This document shows positions 30,119 to 39,275 of a stretch of 40,273 bases of DNA, one piece after another. Under the pieces are notes generated by a model, which made no database searches, was not told the origin of the DNA, and saw only the letters and a list, made by a program, of their open reading frames with translations. The stretch is from Syntrophorhabdus sp. PtaU1.Bin058 (GTDB taxonomy: Bacteria > Desulfobacterota > Syntrophorhabdia > Syntrophorhabdales > Syntrophorhabdaceae), in NCBI GenBank assembly GCA_002067975.1, contig MVRS01000262.1:1-40273 (forward strand). The letters run 5' to 3'. Positions within the stretch are counted from its first letter, which is position 1; each line of letters begins with the position of its first letter. A program made the position numbers and the translations under genes.

Positions 30119-31866
30119 TTTTTACCGATCTTTATGACCTTTTTCTGAGCCCCATCCCTGAATTGTAATTCATAGAGGCGTTTATACGGGCCTTCTTCCT
30201 CTATGAGGGTCGTGTGTGTTCCTTCCTGAACGATCGTCCCTTTTTCAAGGACGATGATCCTGTCGGCATTGATGATCGTTGAGAGCCTGTGGGCAATGAT
30301 GATCGTCGTCCTCCCTTTCATGAGGTTCTCAAGCGCCTTCTGTACCTCGATCTCTGAAGCGGCGTCGAGCGAACTCGTTGCCTCATCGAGGATAAGTATG
30401 GGCGAATCTTTATAGAGCGCCCTTGCAATGGCTATCCGCTGTTTCTGACCACCTGAAAGCCTTACACCTTTCTCACCGATGCCCGTATCGTATCTTTTTG
30501 GGAGCTTAACGATAAAATCATGGGCATATGCCATACGCGCCGCATTCTCCAGTCTTTCCTGATCAGGGACGACGCCGTAGGCTATGTTGTTTTTGATGGA
30601 GTCGTTGAAGAGGATGACATCCTGTGTCACGAGGGCAATATTCTTCCTCAACGAGTCCATCGTAACATCCCTGATATCAACGCCGTCGATCAGGAGCGCC
30701 CCTTCTGTTATGTCATAGAACCTGGGGATCAGATTGGCAAGGGTTGTCTTGCCGACGCCGCTTTCCCCTACTATTGCAACGACCTCGTTCTTATTGATCT
30801 TCAGGTTGATGTCGTTGAGGATCATCTTGTCTTCATACTTGAAAAAGACGTTGCCGAACTCTATCGACCCGCCGACCCTCCCGAACTGGATTGCGTCGGG
30901 TTTTTCCCATATCTCCGGTTCCCTGTCTATGACCTCAAAGACCCGCTGGCTCGCGGCGAGCCCCTGTTGTATATTGTGGTTCTCTTTGTTGAGCCTCTTG
31001 ATCGGTTCGTAGAGCATCAGAAGGGCTGCGGTGAAGGAGAAAAAATTGCCCGGCGTTGAAGCGCCTGAGATGACCTCTTTCCCGCCGTACCAGATGATCA
31101 CCGCTATGGCTATGCCTCCGAGCACCTCCATAATGGGGTGGGACAGCGCTCGTATCTTGGTGCGTTTGAGGATAATCCTGAACATCTCATCGTTTTCGTC
31201 CTCGAACCTTTTGTTCTCGTATGTCTCCATGGAAAAGGCCTTAACGACCCTCTGGCCGGTAATGGTTTCATGGAGAAAACTCGTGAGACGCGCTATTGTT
31301 TTTTGTGTCTTCATGCTTATCTTCCGTAATTTTTTTCCAAAGGCGACGATCGGATAGGTTGCGAAGGGCAGGATGATAAAGGCTATGATCGCGAGCCTCC
31401 AATCCCTGTAGAAGACAACGAAGATAAGGCCGATTATGGTAAAGGCGTCTAAGAGGATCGCGGTAAAGGAGTCGGAGACGGTGCTCTGGATAAGGTTCAC
31501 GTCGTTCATGATCCTTGATATGCTGGAGCCGGTGGGGGTTTTATCGAAGAAGGAAAGCGGTTGCCGTTGCAGGTTGACGAAGATGAGGTTCCGTATGTCC
31601 GTTATGACCCGTTGCCCCACATAGCCCATAAAGTATGCCTGGAGGTATTCGAATACCCCTTTGAGAAAATATAAGAGAACGACACCGATGGGGATGATAT
31701 AGAGCATCGTTTGGTTCTTCTCAAAGAAGATCTTGTCCAGTACCGGTTTGACGATGAAGGCCGTTAAGCCGTTCGTTGCCGCCACAAGGGCCATGCATAT
31801 CATGGCAAAAATGAGTTTTGTATAATACGGTTTTACAAAATTAAGCAGTCTTAAGTACAGTTCCAT
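30115..31866 (-). CDS. msbA: Lipid A export ABC transporter MsbA
   Basis: This encodes 583 residues, a half-transporter. Six membrane helices (about 15-300), with coupling region; nucleotide-binding domain with Walker A GESGVGKTTL, signature LSGGQKQRIA, Walker B LILDEATSSLD and H loop IAHRLST. It flips core-lipid A across the inner membrane using ATP. It starts within lpxB's end (26-base overlap) and overlaps the DUF374 gene by 4 bases. Its position between lpxB and waaA supports the lipid A role over a drug exporter. Confidence 0.95.
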   Translation of the reverse strand: MELYLRLLNFVKPYYTKLIFAMICMALVAATNGLTAFIVKPVLDKIFFEKNQTMLYIIPIGVVLLYFLKGVFEYLQAYFMGYVGQRVITDIRNLIFVNLQRQPLSFFDKTPTGSSISRIMNDVNLIQSTVSDSFTAILLDAFTIIGLIFVVFYRDWRLAIIAFIILPFATYPIVAFGKKLRKISMKTQKTIARLTSFLHETITGQRVVKAFSMETYENKRFEDENDEMFRIILKRTKIRALSHPIMEVLGGIAIAVIIWYGGKEVISGASTPGNFFSFTAALLMLYEPIKRLNKENHNIQQGLAASQRVFEVIDREPEIWEKPDAIQFGRVGGSIEFGNVFFKYEDKMILNDINLKINKNEVVAIVGESGVGKTTLANLIPRFYDITEGALLIDGVDIRDVTMDSLRKNIALVTQDVILFNDSIKNNIAYGVVPDQERLENAARMAYAHDFIVKLPKRYDTGIGEKGVRLSGGQKQRIAIARALYKDSPILILDEATSSLDAASEIEVQKALENLMKGRTTIIIAHRLSTIINADRIIVLEKGTIVQEGTHTTLIEEEGPYKRLYELQFRDGAQKKVIKIGKK

Positions 31867-32986
31867 ATCGTTTCTCTAAAGATTCAATGACAATATCCTT
31901 TGCAAGTTCATAAGAGTCATATCTGCCAAGCCTTGCAAGGATCTCATCGATATCCTTTTTTATGCTTTCTTTTCCATTATTTATCATATATAGTGCCTTT
32001 TCTGCAATCTTTTCAGGAGGAATATGCTGGATGAATTCCGGGAATACCTCCTTCCCTGCGATAATATTGGGGAGACTGACGTGCTTTATCTTAACGAGCA
32101 TTCTGGCTATGAGATAGGAAAACCGGGATATCCGGTAGATGACGATCGCCGGGGTGCCGAGGATCGCGGCCTCCAGTGTGGCGCTGCCGGATGAAATGAT
32201 GGCAAGGTCGCAATATGCGAGCGCGTCGTACGATTGTCCCCTGACGACAATACAGTCCTGAAGGGCCTTGCCGAACCTCTCTATCACCGATCCGTCGATA
32301 TTGTCTGCAAGGGGCAACAGAACGGCAAGTCTTTTCACCTGTCCCTTTATCGTTTTGACGGACTCAAGCAGTACCGGCATGTGTCGCAGGATCTCGTTTT
32401 CCCTGCTGCCGGGCATAATGGTGATAACGGTGGATCCCTGCTCGATGCCTGTCTTTCTGAAGAAGTCCTCTCTCGTGCTTGCCGGCTTTATCGTGGAGAC
32501 AAAGGGATGTCCTACGTAGGCGGCATCGATCCCGTATTCTTCATAGAGTCTCTTTTCAAAAGGCAGCACGCAGATCACCTTGTCGACACATTCTTTTATA
32601 CGGAGTATGCGTTTTTTTCTCCATGCCCAGATCTGGGGCGGGATAAAGTAGATTGTGGGGATACCCAGTTTTTTTGCAAACCCGGCGACCTTCAGGTTGA
32701 AACCGGGAAAGTCGACAAGTATCAGGAGGGAAGGCCGGGTTTGCTCAAGATGTCTTTTGAGCCTTCCGTAGGCATCCTTTATATGGTGCAATTTTGAGAA
32801 GATCTCGCTTAAGCCCGTGAGGGAGATGTTCCTGTAGTCGCAGATGATAGCCATCCCTTCATCCCGGAGCCTCTGGCTTCCTATGCCGCTTATCTCCACA
32901 GGGATGGACCTCTTGATGGCCCTGACGAGCTCTGTGGCGTGTATCTCGCCGGACAGCTCGCCGGTAACAATAACGATGTGATGCAT
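31841..32986 (-). CDS. lpxB: Lipid A disaccharide synthase
   Basis: This encodes about 381 residues from MHHIVIVTGELSGE at 32986, where LpxB proteins begin; a longer frame to 33037 would overlap the oxidoreductase and add no conserved sequence. The GT-B-type family motifs are present: TGELSGEIHA, GIGSQRLRDEGM, LLILVDFPGFNLK, YFIPPQIWAWRKKR, LPFEKRLYEE, GHPFV, LPGSRENEI-type (here MPGSRENEI), and SSGSATLEAAILGTPAIVIYR. It condenses UDP-2,3-diacylglucosamine with lipid X. It lies 7 bases after the oxidoreductase and overlaps msbA by 26 bases. Confidence 0.95.
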   Translation of the reverse strand: MHHIVIVTGELSGEIHATELVRAIKRSIPVEISGIGSQRLRDEGMAIICDYRNISLTGLSEIFSKLHHIKDAYGRLKRHLEQTRPSLLILVDFPGFNLKVAGFAKKLGIPTIYFIPPQIWAWRKKRILRIKECVDKVICVLPFEKRLYEEYGIDAAYVGHPFVSTIKPASTREDFFRKTGIEQGSTVITIMPGSRENEILRHMPVLLESVKTIKGQVKRLAVLLPLADNIDGSVIERFGKALQDCIVVRGQSYDALAYCDLAIISSGSATLEAAILGTPAIVIYRISRFSYLIARMLVKIKHVSLPNIIAGKEVFPEFIQHIPPEKIAEKALYMINNGKESIKKDIDEILARLGRYDSYELAKDIVIESLEKRYGTVLKTA

Positions 32987-32993
32987 TTTTGGG

Positions 32994-33917
32994 CTAACGT
33001 TGTTTCTTTGCAATGTGCTGCCTGATCCTGTTCGCAAGGATAAGCGCCCTGAGTCCGTCTTCTCCGGTGATGTCCGGCTGCGCGTTGCCCTTCATGACCC
33101 TGATGAACTCTGTCAGCTCATCCTGGACGGGGTCTATACGGTCGGATGCATATTCCTTGATGTGGATTCCGCCGCCGTGTCTTTTTGTGTTGGTAGTCAG
33201 TTTCCCCTGCATAAAGTCTATGCAAAAAGACCGTCCCTTTTCAAAAACGGTAAGCATCCTTTCCCGCTTTGCGGCAATCCTGCTTGCAAAGACGTTCGCT
33301 ACAGATCCGTTTGTAAACTCGATCCGTGCATGTGCCGCGTCGGTCTTATCCGTCACGAGGGCGATGCCGTTTGCCTGTATCGCCTTCACGTCCGCGTTGA
33401 TAAGGGAAAGGACAAGGTCAAGGTCATGGATCATGACATCAAGAATAACATCCACGTCCGTCGATCTTCCGGTAAAAGGACTTATCCTGCATGCCTCTAT
33501 GGCAAGCGGCGACCGGATCAATCGCTGCGCCTTCCTGAACGCAGGGTTGAACCTCTCAAGGTGGCCGACCTGGAAGGCAAGGCCCTTTTCCGATGCAAGG
33601 CTTACCAGTCTTTTGGCCTGGCCCACGGAAAGGGTGATGGGTTTTTCGATGAAGACATGCACGCCCTTTTCCATGAACAATTTCGCGATAGGGTAGTGTG
33701 TGTCGGTAGGGGTCGCTATGACGACACCGTTCAGGCCGTCGGTGATGTCCCTGTAGTCGGTATAATACGGCACACGGTATTTTTCCGACAGCTCGGATAA
33801 CGCTGCCCTGTCGATATCGGCGATACCGGCAACCCGGACGCCCTTGAAGGCATGGAGTTTGCCGAGGTGTATCCTCCCCATGTGCCCTGTTCCGACTACT
33901 GCTACTTTTAACGGCAT
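32994..33917 (-). CDS. Gfo/Idh/MocA-family NAD(P)-dependent oxidoreductase in the lpx cluster
   Basis: This encodes 307 residues. N-terminal Rossmann fold GTGHMGRIH, the ATPTDTH strand, and FIEKPITLS with the family's catalytic Lys; the C-terminal half has VGHLERFNP, DVMIHDLDLVLSL (His-Asp pair). Its ATG lies in the last codons of lpxA (10-base overlap), and lpxB follows by 7 bases. In some bacteria a Gfo/Idh enzyme next to lpxA, GnnA, oxidises UDP-GlcNAc at C3 so that GnnB can aminate it, giving amide-linked lipid A. No GnnB-like aminotransferase is in the window, so that role is only a possibility. Confidence 0.88.
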   Translation of the reverse strand: MPLKVAVVGTGHMGRIHLGKLHAFKGVRVAGIADIDRAALSELSEKYRVPYYTDYRDITDGLNGVVIATPTDTHYPIAKLFMEKGVHVFIEKPITLSVGQAKRLVSLASEKGLAFQVGHLERFNPAFRKAQRLIRSPLAIEACRISPFTGRSTDVDVILDVMIHDLDLVLSLINADVKAIQANGIALVTDKTDAAHARIEFTNGSVANVFASRIAAKRERMLTVFEKGRSFCIDFMQGKLTTNTKRHGGGIHIKEYASDRIDPVQDELTEFIRVMKGNAQPDITGEDGLRALILANRIRQHIAKKQR

Positions 33918-34675
33918 ATGCCTCTCTTCGATGACCGGATAAAACGTATCAGCTCGTCTATGTGCTCCCCCTTCAGCTCTTCCTGGATGACCTTCAGCGA
34001 TGTGGTGAGGGGGAGGGAAGACCGGAAGAGGATCCTGTATGCCTTTTTTAACTGCGAGATATCTTCCTTTGTAAAGCCCCGTCGTTCAAGACCGACAACG
34101 TTGAGGCCGTAAAGCTCTGCCCTGCTCCCTGCGGCGATCACGTAAGGGGGGACGTCCTTGGGCACCCCCGTGATGCCGCTGATAAAGGCATATTTCCCGA
34201 TCCTGCAGAACTGGTGGACCGCACACAGGCCGGCAAAGGTGACGAAATCCGCTACCTCGACGTGTCCCGCGAGGGTTGCACAGTTCGCCATGATGATGTT
34301 GCTGCCCACCTTGCAATCGTGGGCAATGTGTGCGTAGGCCATGATGAAATTATTGCTGCCTACCACCGTTGCCCCGCCGCCGTGGACAGAGCCTTTGTTT
34401 ATGGTAACGTACTCTTTGATGATGTTGTTGTCGCCTATGTTCAGCGTGGTATCTTCCCCTTTGTAGCTTATGTCCTGGGGGGGACCTCCTATGGAGGCAA
34501 AAGGACTGATCGTACAGCCTGCCCCTATCGTTGTGTTTCCCTGTAACACTACGTGCCCCAGGAGTTTTGTTCCTTTTCTGATCTTTACCTTTTCGTCAAC
34601 AATGCAGTAAGGGCCGATATCGACGTCATCATCGATTTCGGCATTTTTATGGATGATTGCGGTTGGGTGTATCAA
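33908..34675 (-). CDS. lpxA: UDP-N-acetylglucosamine O-acyltransferase
   Basis: This encodes 255 residues; a TTG start at 34675 preceded by AAGGAG. A left-handed beta-helix of hexapeptide repeats, the catalytic His in AYAHIAHDCKVG, then the helical C-terminal part ending STRG-like (SSKRGICR). It puts the first fatty acyl chain on UDP-GlcNAc, in trimers. At the hydrocarbon ruler position (Gly173 of E. coli, in FGVN) this protein has Gly in LYGLNVVGLERRGF, which in known enzymes allows a long (C14) hydroxyacyl chain. Preceded by fabZ (11 bases), and overlaps the oxidoreductase gene. Confidence 0.95.
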   Translation of the reverse strand: MIHPTAIIHKNAEIDDDVDIGPYCIVDEKVKIRKGTKLLGHVVLQGNTTIGAGCTISPFASIGGPPQDISYKGEDTTLNIGDNNIIKEYVTINKGSVHGGGATVVGSNNFIMAYAHIAHDCKVGSNIIMANCATLAGHVEVADFVTFAGLCAVHQFCRIGKYAFISGITGVPKDVPPYVIAAGSRAELYGLNVVGLERRGFTKEDISQLKKAYRILFRSSLPLTTSLKVIQEELKGEHIDELIRFIRSSKRGICR

Positions 34676-34686
34676 GCGTAAGCTCC

Positions 34687-35115
34687 TTATTCTTTCTTTA
34701 ACATTGCCATGATCCTTGCTTCAGCCGCGATGTCGTTGTCAACGTATGCCTTCCCGTCGAATATCCATATCTCCCGTCTGTGCCTCACCACCTCAACGAC
34801 GAATTTCAACTGGTCTCCCGGTATCACCGGTCTTCTGAACCGGGCGTCGTCAATGCCTGTAAAAAAGACAGTACCCTTTGCATCGGGGAAGGATTTGAAG
34901 GCGAGGACACCGCCTGTCTGGGCCATGGCCTCCAGGATAAGAACGCCGGGCATGATCGGTTTTTGAGGAAAGTGGCCGGTGAAAAAGGGTTCATTGTAGG
35001 TGACGTTTTTGATCCCTACTATCCTCTTTTCCGGTTCCAGTTCCAGTATCCTGTCAACGAGCAGGAAAGGGTAGCTGTGCGGCATGAGCCGTATGATCTC
35101 GTTGATGTCAATCAT
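34687..35115 (-). CDS. fabZ: (3R)-hydroxyacyl-ACP dehydratase FabZ
   Basis: This encodes 142 residues, a hot-dog fold. LMPHSYPFLLVDRI at the start, then GHFPQKPIMPGVL (catalytic His) and LEAMAQTGG (catalytic Glu). It dehydrates 3-hydroxyacyl-ACP and so competes with LpxA and LpxD for the same precursor, which is why it is commonly encoded with them. It overlaps lpxD by 8 bases. Confidence 0.96.
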   Translation of the reverse strand: MIDINEIIRLMPHSYPFLLVDRILELEPEKRIVGIKNVTYNEPFFTGHFPQKPIMPGVLILEAMAQTGGVLAFKSFPDAKGTVFFTGIDDARFRRPVIPGDQLKFVVEVVRHRREIWIFDGKAYVDNDIAAEARIMAMLKKE

Positions 35116-36139
35116 GGTCTTCCTCCAGGTGGAGTTTTTGCTCCACCTTCTTTATGCGTTCGAACAGGGCGGGCAGCCTTTTCAGGTAATTCTGAAGCTT
35201 CATCCATTCCCGGTGCGGCATGTGGGGTGTTCCCATTATGAGCATATTGTCCGGCACGTCTTTTGTGATGCCCGTCTGACCGCCTGCCTGGACGTTATTG
35301 CCTATGGTAGCGTGGTCTTTTACGCCTACCTGCCCGGCGAGGACGACGTTGTTGCCTATGGTTGCGCTCCCTGCTATCCCGACGTGCGCGACGATTATGG
35401 AGTTTTCTCCGATCGATACGTTATGGGCTATCTGGACGAGGTTATCTATCTTTGTACCCTTCCTTATGACCGTTTTGCCGAGGGACGCCCTGTCGATGGC
35501 TACGTTTGCCCCTATCTCCACATCGTCTTCTATCTCCACGTTGCCGAGCTGGGGGATCTTGGCGTGTTTTTTGCCGTCCCACATGTAACCGAACCCATCG
35601 CTCCCGATGACGGTACCGCCATGTATGATCACCCTTTTGCCTATGAGGACATCGTTGTATATCGTTACGTGGGGGTATATGGTCGTCTCTTCGTCTATGG
35701 CCGTGTTATCGCCTATGTAGACAAAGGGGAAAAGGGTCACATTGCCTTTTATAACGGCGCCGTCGCCGATAAAGACATACGGCGCTATTGAGGCATCGCC
35801 GGCAACATGAGCGCCGGGGGAGACAAAGGCGAGGGGGCTTATGCCTTTCACACCCCTCTTTAGTTTCAGGAACAGTTCTGCCGCCTTGATATAGGAAAGT
35901 CCCGGATTGTCTACAACGATGATATTTATATGTTCGAGGCGGTCTGTCTCGATGTCTTTACCGAGTATTATTGCCGATGCCCTGCATGCAGGGAGATATT
36001 TTTTGTAGCTGCCGTGGGTAAGAAAGGTGATGTCGCCGGCCTTCGCGTCCTTTATACTTGAAACACCGGTGATAGGGGTCTCTCCATCACCTATAAGACG
36101 GCCATGTACTGCCGTTGCTATATCTCTCAATAACAGCAT
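35108..36139 (-). CDS. lpxD: UDP-3-O-acylglucosamine N-acyltransferase
   Basis: This encodes 343 residues. N-terminal uridine-binding domain (LIGDGETPITGVSSIKDAKAGDITFL), a long beta-helix of hexapeptide repeats (about 100-300) with the catalytic His in LVQIAHNVSIG, and a C-terminal helix ending KLHLEEDHD. It adds the N-linked hydroxyacyl chain in lipid A synthesis (third step). LpxC, which must act just before, is not in the window. It is 3 bases after the skp stop. Confidence 0.96.
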   Translation of the reverse strand: MLLLRDIATAVHGRLIGDGETPITGVSSIKDAKAGDITFLTHGSYKKYLPACRASAIILGKDIETDRLEHINIIVVDNPGLSYIKAAELFLKLKRGVKGISPLAFVSPGAHVAGDASIAPYVFIGDGAVIKGNVTLFPFVYIGDNTAIDEETTIYPHVTIYNDVLIGKRVIIHGGTVIGSDGFGYMWDGKKHAKIPQLGNVEIEDDVEIGANVAIDRASLGKTVIRKGTKIDNLVQIAHNVSIGENSIIVAHVGIAGSATIGNNVVLAGQVGVKDHATIGNNVQAGGQTGITKDVPDNMLIMGTPHMPHREWMKLQNYLKRLPALFERIKKVEQKLHLEEDHD

Positions 36140-36142
36140 TTC

Positions 36143-36679
36143 TTATTTCTTGACAGGGGCCTTCTTTGTCGTTTCATTGAAAAGGGTGATCACCTTGCCG
36201 GTAATATCGATTGCCGAGTTGCCGTAGAGGATGCCTGCCTGGCTTTTTTCAAGGATCAGGGCATATTTCTCCCTTTCCCCGAGGCCCCTGATGACCTCTT
36301 CGATCTCTCTCAGGATCTTTTGCGTATACTCCATGTCCTTTTGCTGAAGCTCTGCCTGGTAGTCGTTAACGAGCCGCTGATAATCTTTCAGCTTGCCTTG
36401 ATACTGTTTTTCCTTGTCTGCCCTTGCCTCAGGGGTGATCGTTGCACTTTGTTTTTCAAGTGCATCCTTTAGCTTCTGAAGCTCGCCCTGTTTCCCGTCG
36501 AGGTCTTTCTTCAGCCGTTCCGCCTCGCCTGTAAGTGTCTTTCTGATGTCTTTCCCTTTATCCGATTCGAGCATGACCTTTTGCAGATCGACGTATACAA
36601 TACTGAGTGACTGGCCTTTCGCGAGGAGCGGCGTACAGAGAAATAGCGCAATAATGACAAAAAATATGAACTTTTTCAT
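36143..36679 (-). CDS. skp: OmpH/Skp-family periplasmic chaperone
   Basis: This encodes 178 residues. Signal peptide (MKKFIFFVIIALFLCTPLLAKG), then SIVYVDLQKVMLES at the core start and a long Lys/Glu/Gln-rich coiled-coil pair (about 45-130) forming the tentacles, ending in strand residues YALILEKSQAGILYGNSAIDIT typical of OmpH. The trimer holds unfolded outer-membrane proteins on the way to BamA. ATG 36679 has AGGAGG upstream; it lies 12 bases after bamA. Confidence 0.93.
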   Translation of the reverse strand: MKKFIFFVIIALFLCTPLLAKGQSLSIVYVDLQKVMLESDKGKDIRKTLTGEAERLKKDLDGKQGELQKLKDALEKQSATITPEARADKEKQYQGKLKDYQRLVNDYQAELQQKDMEYTQKILREIEEVIRGLGEREKYALILEKSQAGILYGNSAIDITGKVITLFNETTKKAPVKK

Positions 36680-36691
36680 GATGCCTCCTGT

Positions 36692-38953
36692 TTAATATTG
36701 TGTTCCGATTGTAAAGTCGAAAGCATTCTTTCTGTCACCGGTTTTAGGGAAGAGGTTAAAGCCGAACTCGAGTCTGATGGGACCCATTGGCGAAAACCAT
36801 CTGATACCGAATCCGGCGGTTGCCCTCATGCTGTCTTTTATCACATTCACATTTGTACCGTCAAACCCGGCGCCGGCATCATAGAAGATCACACCTTTCA
36901 GTCCTGCCGGTTTATAGATGGGGAAGATCCATTCTAAGTTGAAATACAACTGGTTCTCCGCACCAAGGACCTGATCGTTTTCATCCTTTGGACCGGCTTC
37001 ACCGAACCTGAATCCTCTGACTGAATTTAATCCACCGACATAGAATTTTTCATAAAGCGGCAGGTCTCTGTTTCCGTAAGTTCTTATCATGCCGCCGGTG
37101 CCTCGCACAAAGAACGAACTGTCCCAGAACCCCGCAGGGATATACTGACCGTAAAATCCCGTAACCCTGTAAAAATAGTTGTTACCGCCGAAGGGACCGC
37201 CTGCCAGTTCAACGGTAACGTCTGAATTGACCCCTTTCGTCGGGTTCAGTACATCGTCAATAGTGTTCTTTGTGAGTGACAGGCTGACGCTGCTTGTTGT
37301 CTTGGTGCCTGCCTGCTCCTTGATATCCCAGGTGGCCGTATCGTCAATATCATAAATGTCTGTGATTTCATAGCGATATTTCGTGCCGACCTTTAAGTCA
37401 TCGGTCAGGGGCCGCGTCAGCGCAACGCTCCCGCCCTGTTTCTGATAATCGTACGTATCCAGTACCCTGGTGAAATTGAACACGCTGAACCCTGCATCAA
37501 GATTCAGGTCAAAGATGTACGGTTCTATGAAGGTGAGCCGGTATTCCTGGGTATAACCGCTTAAAGAGGCGTCAAGGTACAGTTTTCTCCCGGTTCCCAG
37601 AAGGTTTTCCTGGGATACGTTGCCCGTTAATATGACCTTGTCGGCCGTGCTGTATCCCACGCCAAGGCTTAATGAGCCTGTGGGTTTTTCCTCTACCGAG
37701 AGATCCACGTTGACCTTATCGGGTTCCTCTGTCCTGACAAGTTTAAAGTCGGTTTCTTTAAAGAACGTAGTGTTTTTCAATTTCTTTTTACTGGCCTTCA
37801 GGTTGGTCGCCGAGAACCGGTCGCCTTCCGCAAACTTTAATTCCCTCCGGATGACCTTATCCCTTGTCCTGGTATTGCCCAGGATATTGATCCTGTTGAA
37901 GTATATCTCCTTTCCCTTTGTGATGTTAAAGGTCAGGTTTACCTTCCTTGCCTCGTCATCCATAAGGGTCAAGGGTACGATATCGCAGAATGCATACCCT
38001 TTGTCCTGGTATAGATCGGAAAGATTTAAAATGTCTTCCTGGTAGGCTGTAGCGCTGAAGGTCTTTCCCGTTTTACTTCTGAGATTGTTGTATAGTTCTG
38101 CTGTATCAAATATCACGTCTCCTGTGAAATTGACCGTTCCGATCGTATAAACGTTGCCTTCCTCTATAGGTATTGTAAGACTGATGCTCTTACCGTCCTG
38201 CGAGATCTTGATATCGGGTATGCCTACCTTGACCCGGAGATAGCCATAATCGTGGTAAAAGGCCTCAAGGTTCTTCCTGTCATCCTCCAGCGCCTCGTCA
38301 TCAAGGATGCCGGAACCGGTAAACCACGAAAAGATACCCTTTTCCCGGGTCCTCATATAATCTTTCAATTTACTGCCTTTAAACGCCTTATTGCCTGTAA
38401 AAGAGATCTTCCTGACATATGCCTGTGCCGGTTCCTCGATCGTCAGATTGACCGTTGCATCATATCCTTCACCGTACTCTATGTCGTAGTTTACCTTGGT
38501 GGCATAGTACCCCTTGCTGGAATATAACTTCTTGATCTCATCCATGCTTTCTTTGATTCTTTCTATGTTCAACACCGTATTTGTTTTGATCTTCAGTTTT
38601 TCCGTGATATCCGATGTCTTGATCTTTTTATTCCCTATGAGATAGATCGCCTTGATAGGTGGTCTTTCAATGACCACGAATGTTACAACCTTCCCTGCGT
38701 CTGTATCCTGTATGTTGATCTGCACATCGCTGAAGAACCCTGTCTTGTATATGTTCTTCATATCTTCCTGTAACTTGTCGAGGTTGTAGGGTTGCCCATC
38801 CTTTGTCTTGATGCTGTTCATGATAAATGCAGTGTCGATGCTCTCATTCCCGGTGACCTCGATCTTTGCTATCTTCCCGGCATCATTGGCCAGAAGCGGG
38901 ACGGAAAAGGTGAGAATCCATAATGATAATAAAATGGTTGCAAGGATTTTCAT
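36692..38953 (-). CDS. bamA: Outer membrane protein assembly factor BamA
   Basis: This encodes 753 residues. Signal peptide (about 1-22), five POTRA domains (about 24-420, with repeated GN-turn-strand layout: VTGNESI, IGNKKI, FTGNKAFK, FTGDVIF, ILGNTRT), then a 16-strand barrel with the conserved VRGF turn in GLNSVRGFRFG, and an aromatic C-terminus (FTIGTQY). It folds and inserts beta-barrel proteins in the outer membrane. The gene starts at the end of a long repeat-rich spacer, and no strong ribosome site precedes ATG 38953. Confidence 0.97.
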   Translation of the reverse strand: MKILATILLSLWILTFSVPLLANDAGKIAKIEVTGNESIDTAFIMNSIKTKDGQPYNLDKLQEDMKNIYKTGFFSDVQINIQDTDAGKVVTFVVIERPPIKAIYLIGNKKIKTSDITEKLKIKTNTVLNIERIKESMDEIKKLYSSKGYYATKVNYDIEYGEGYDATVNLTIEEPAQAYVRKISFTGNKAFKGSKLKDYMRTREKGIFSWFTGSGILDDEALEDDRKNLEAFYHDYGYLRVKVGIPDIKISQDGKSISLTIPIEEGNVYTIGTVNFTGDVIFDTAELYNNLRSKTGKTFSATAYQEDILNLSDLYQDKGYAFCDIVPLTLMDDEARKVNLTFNITKGKEIYFNRINILGNTRTRDKVIRRELKFAEGDRFSATNLKASKKKLKNTTFFKETDFKLVRTEEPDKVNVDLSVEEKPTGSLSLGVGYSTADKVILTGNVSQENLLGTGRKLYLDASLSGYTQEYRLTFIEPYIFDLNLDAGFSVFNFTRVLDTYDYQKQGGSVALTRPLTDDLKVGTKYRYEITDIYDIDDTATWDIKEQAGTKTTSSVSLSLTKNTIDDVLNPTKGVNSDVTVELAGGPFGGNNYFYRVTGFYGQYIPAGFWDSSFFVRGTGGMIRTYGNRDLPLYEKFYVGGLNSVRGFRFGEAGPKDENDQVLGAENQLYFNLEWIFPIYKPAGLKGVIFYDAGAGFDGTNVNVIKDSMRATAGFGIRWFSPMGPIRLEFGFNLFPKTGDRKNAFDFTIGTQY

Positions 38954-38989
38954 CGATTAGGAAAATTAACAGAAAATAGACGTGATGTA

Positions 38990-39275
38990 AAGGTAAAAAG
39001 TCAATATAAAGGCAGTGAATAGTCGATAGTGAATAGTAGATAGTCAAAAGACAGAAGAGAAATAAGATGGTGGACAGTGAACGGTCGATAGCAGACAGCC
39101 GTCAGCAGTCAGCATACAGCCATCAGGGGTATCCGGAATCCGGCATCTGGTTCTTCGCTATTGTCTTTTTCGTCCTTCGTCCCAGCGAAGCGGACGTCCT
39201 TCGTCCCTCGGTCCTTCCTTCACGCCGAAGGTTCTTCTTTGACCTACGATATACGATATACGAACGACTTTTCTC
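38990..39275. repeat. Word-like repeat spacer between nth and bamA
   Basis: Read on plus: AGTGAATAGTCGATAGTG / AATAGTAGATAGTC (39013-39047), GTGGACAGTGAACGGTCGAT, AGCAGACAGCCGTCAGCAGTCAGC (39090-39118), then TCGTCCTTCGTCCC / GTCCTTCGTCCC (39168-39212), and ACGATATACGATATACGAACG (39245-39265) reaching the nth stop. Apart from the bamA control region at 38954-38989 nothing else is seen in this 322-base gap. Several word sets differ from the CGTAAGT class but share its style. Confidence 0.8.

Noticed and set aside
33000-33800. A 266-codon plus-strand frame.
   Set aside because: Antisense to the Gfo/Idh oxidoreductase; no start signal or domain.
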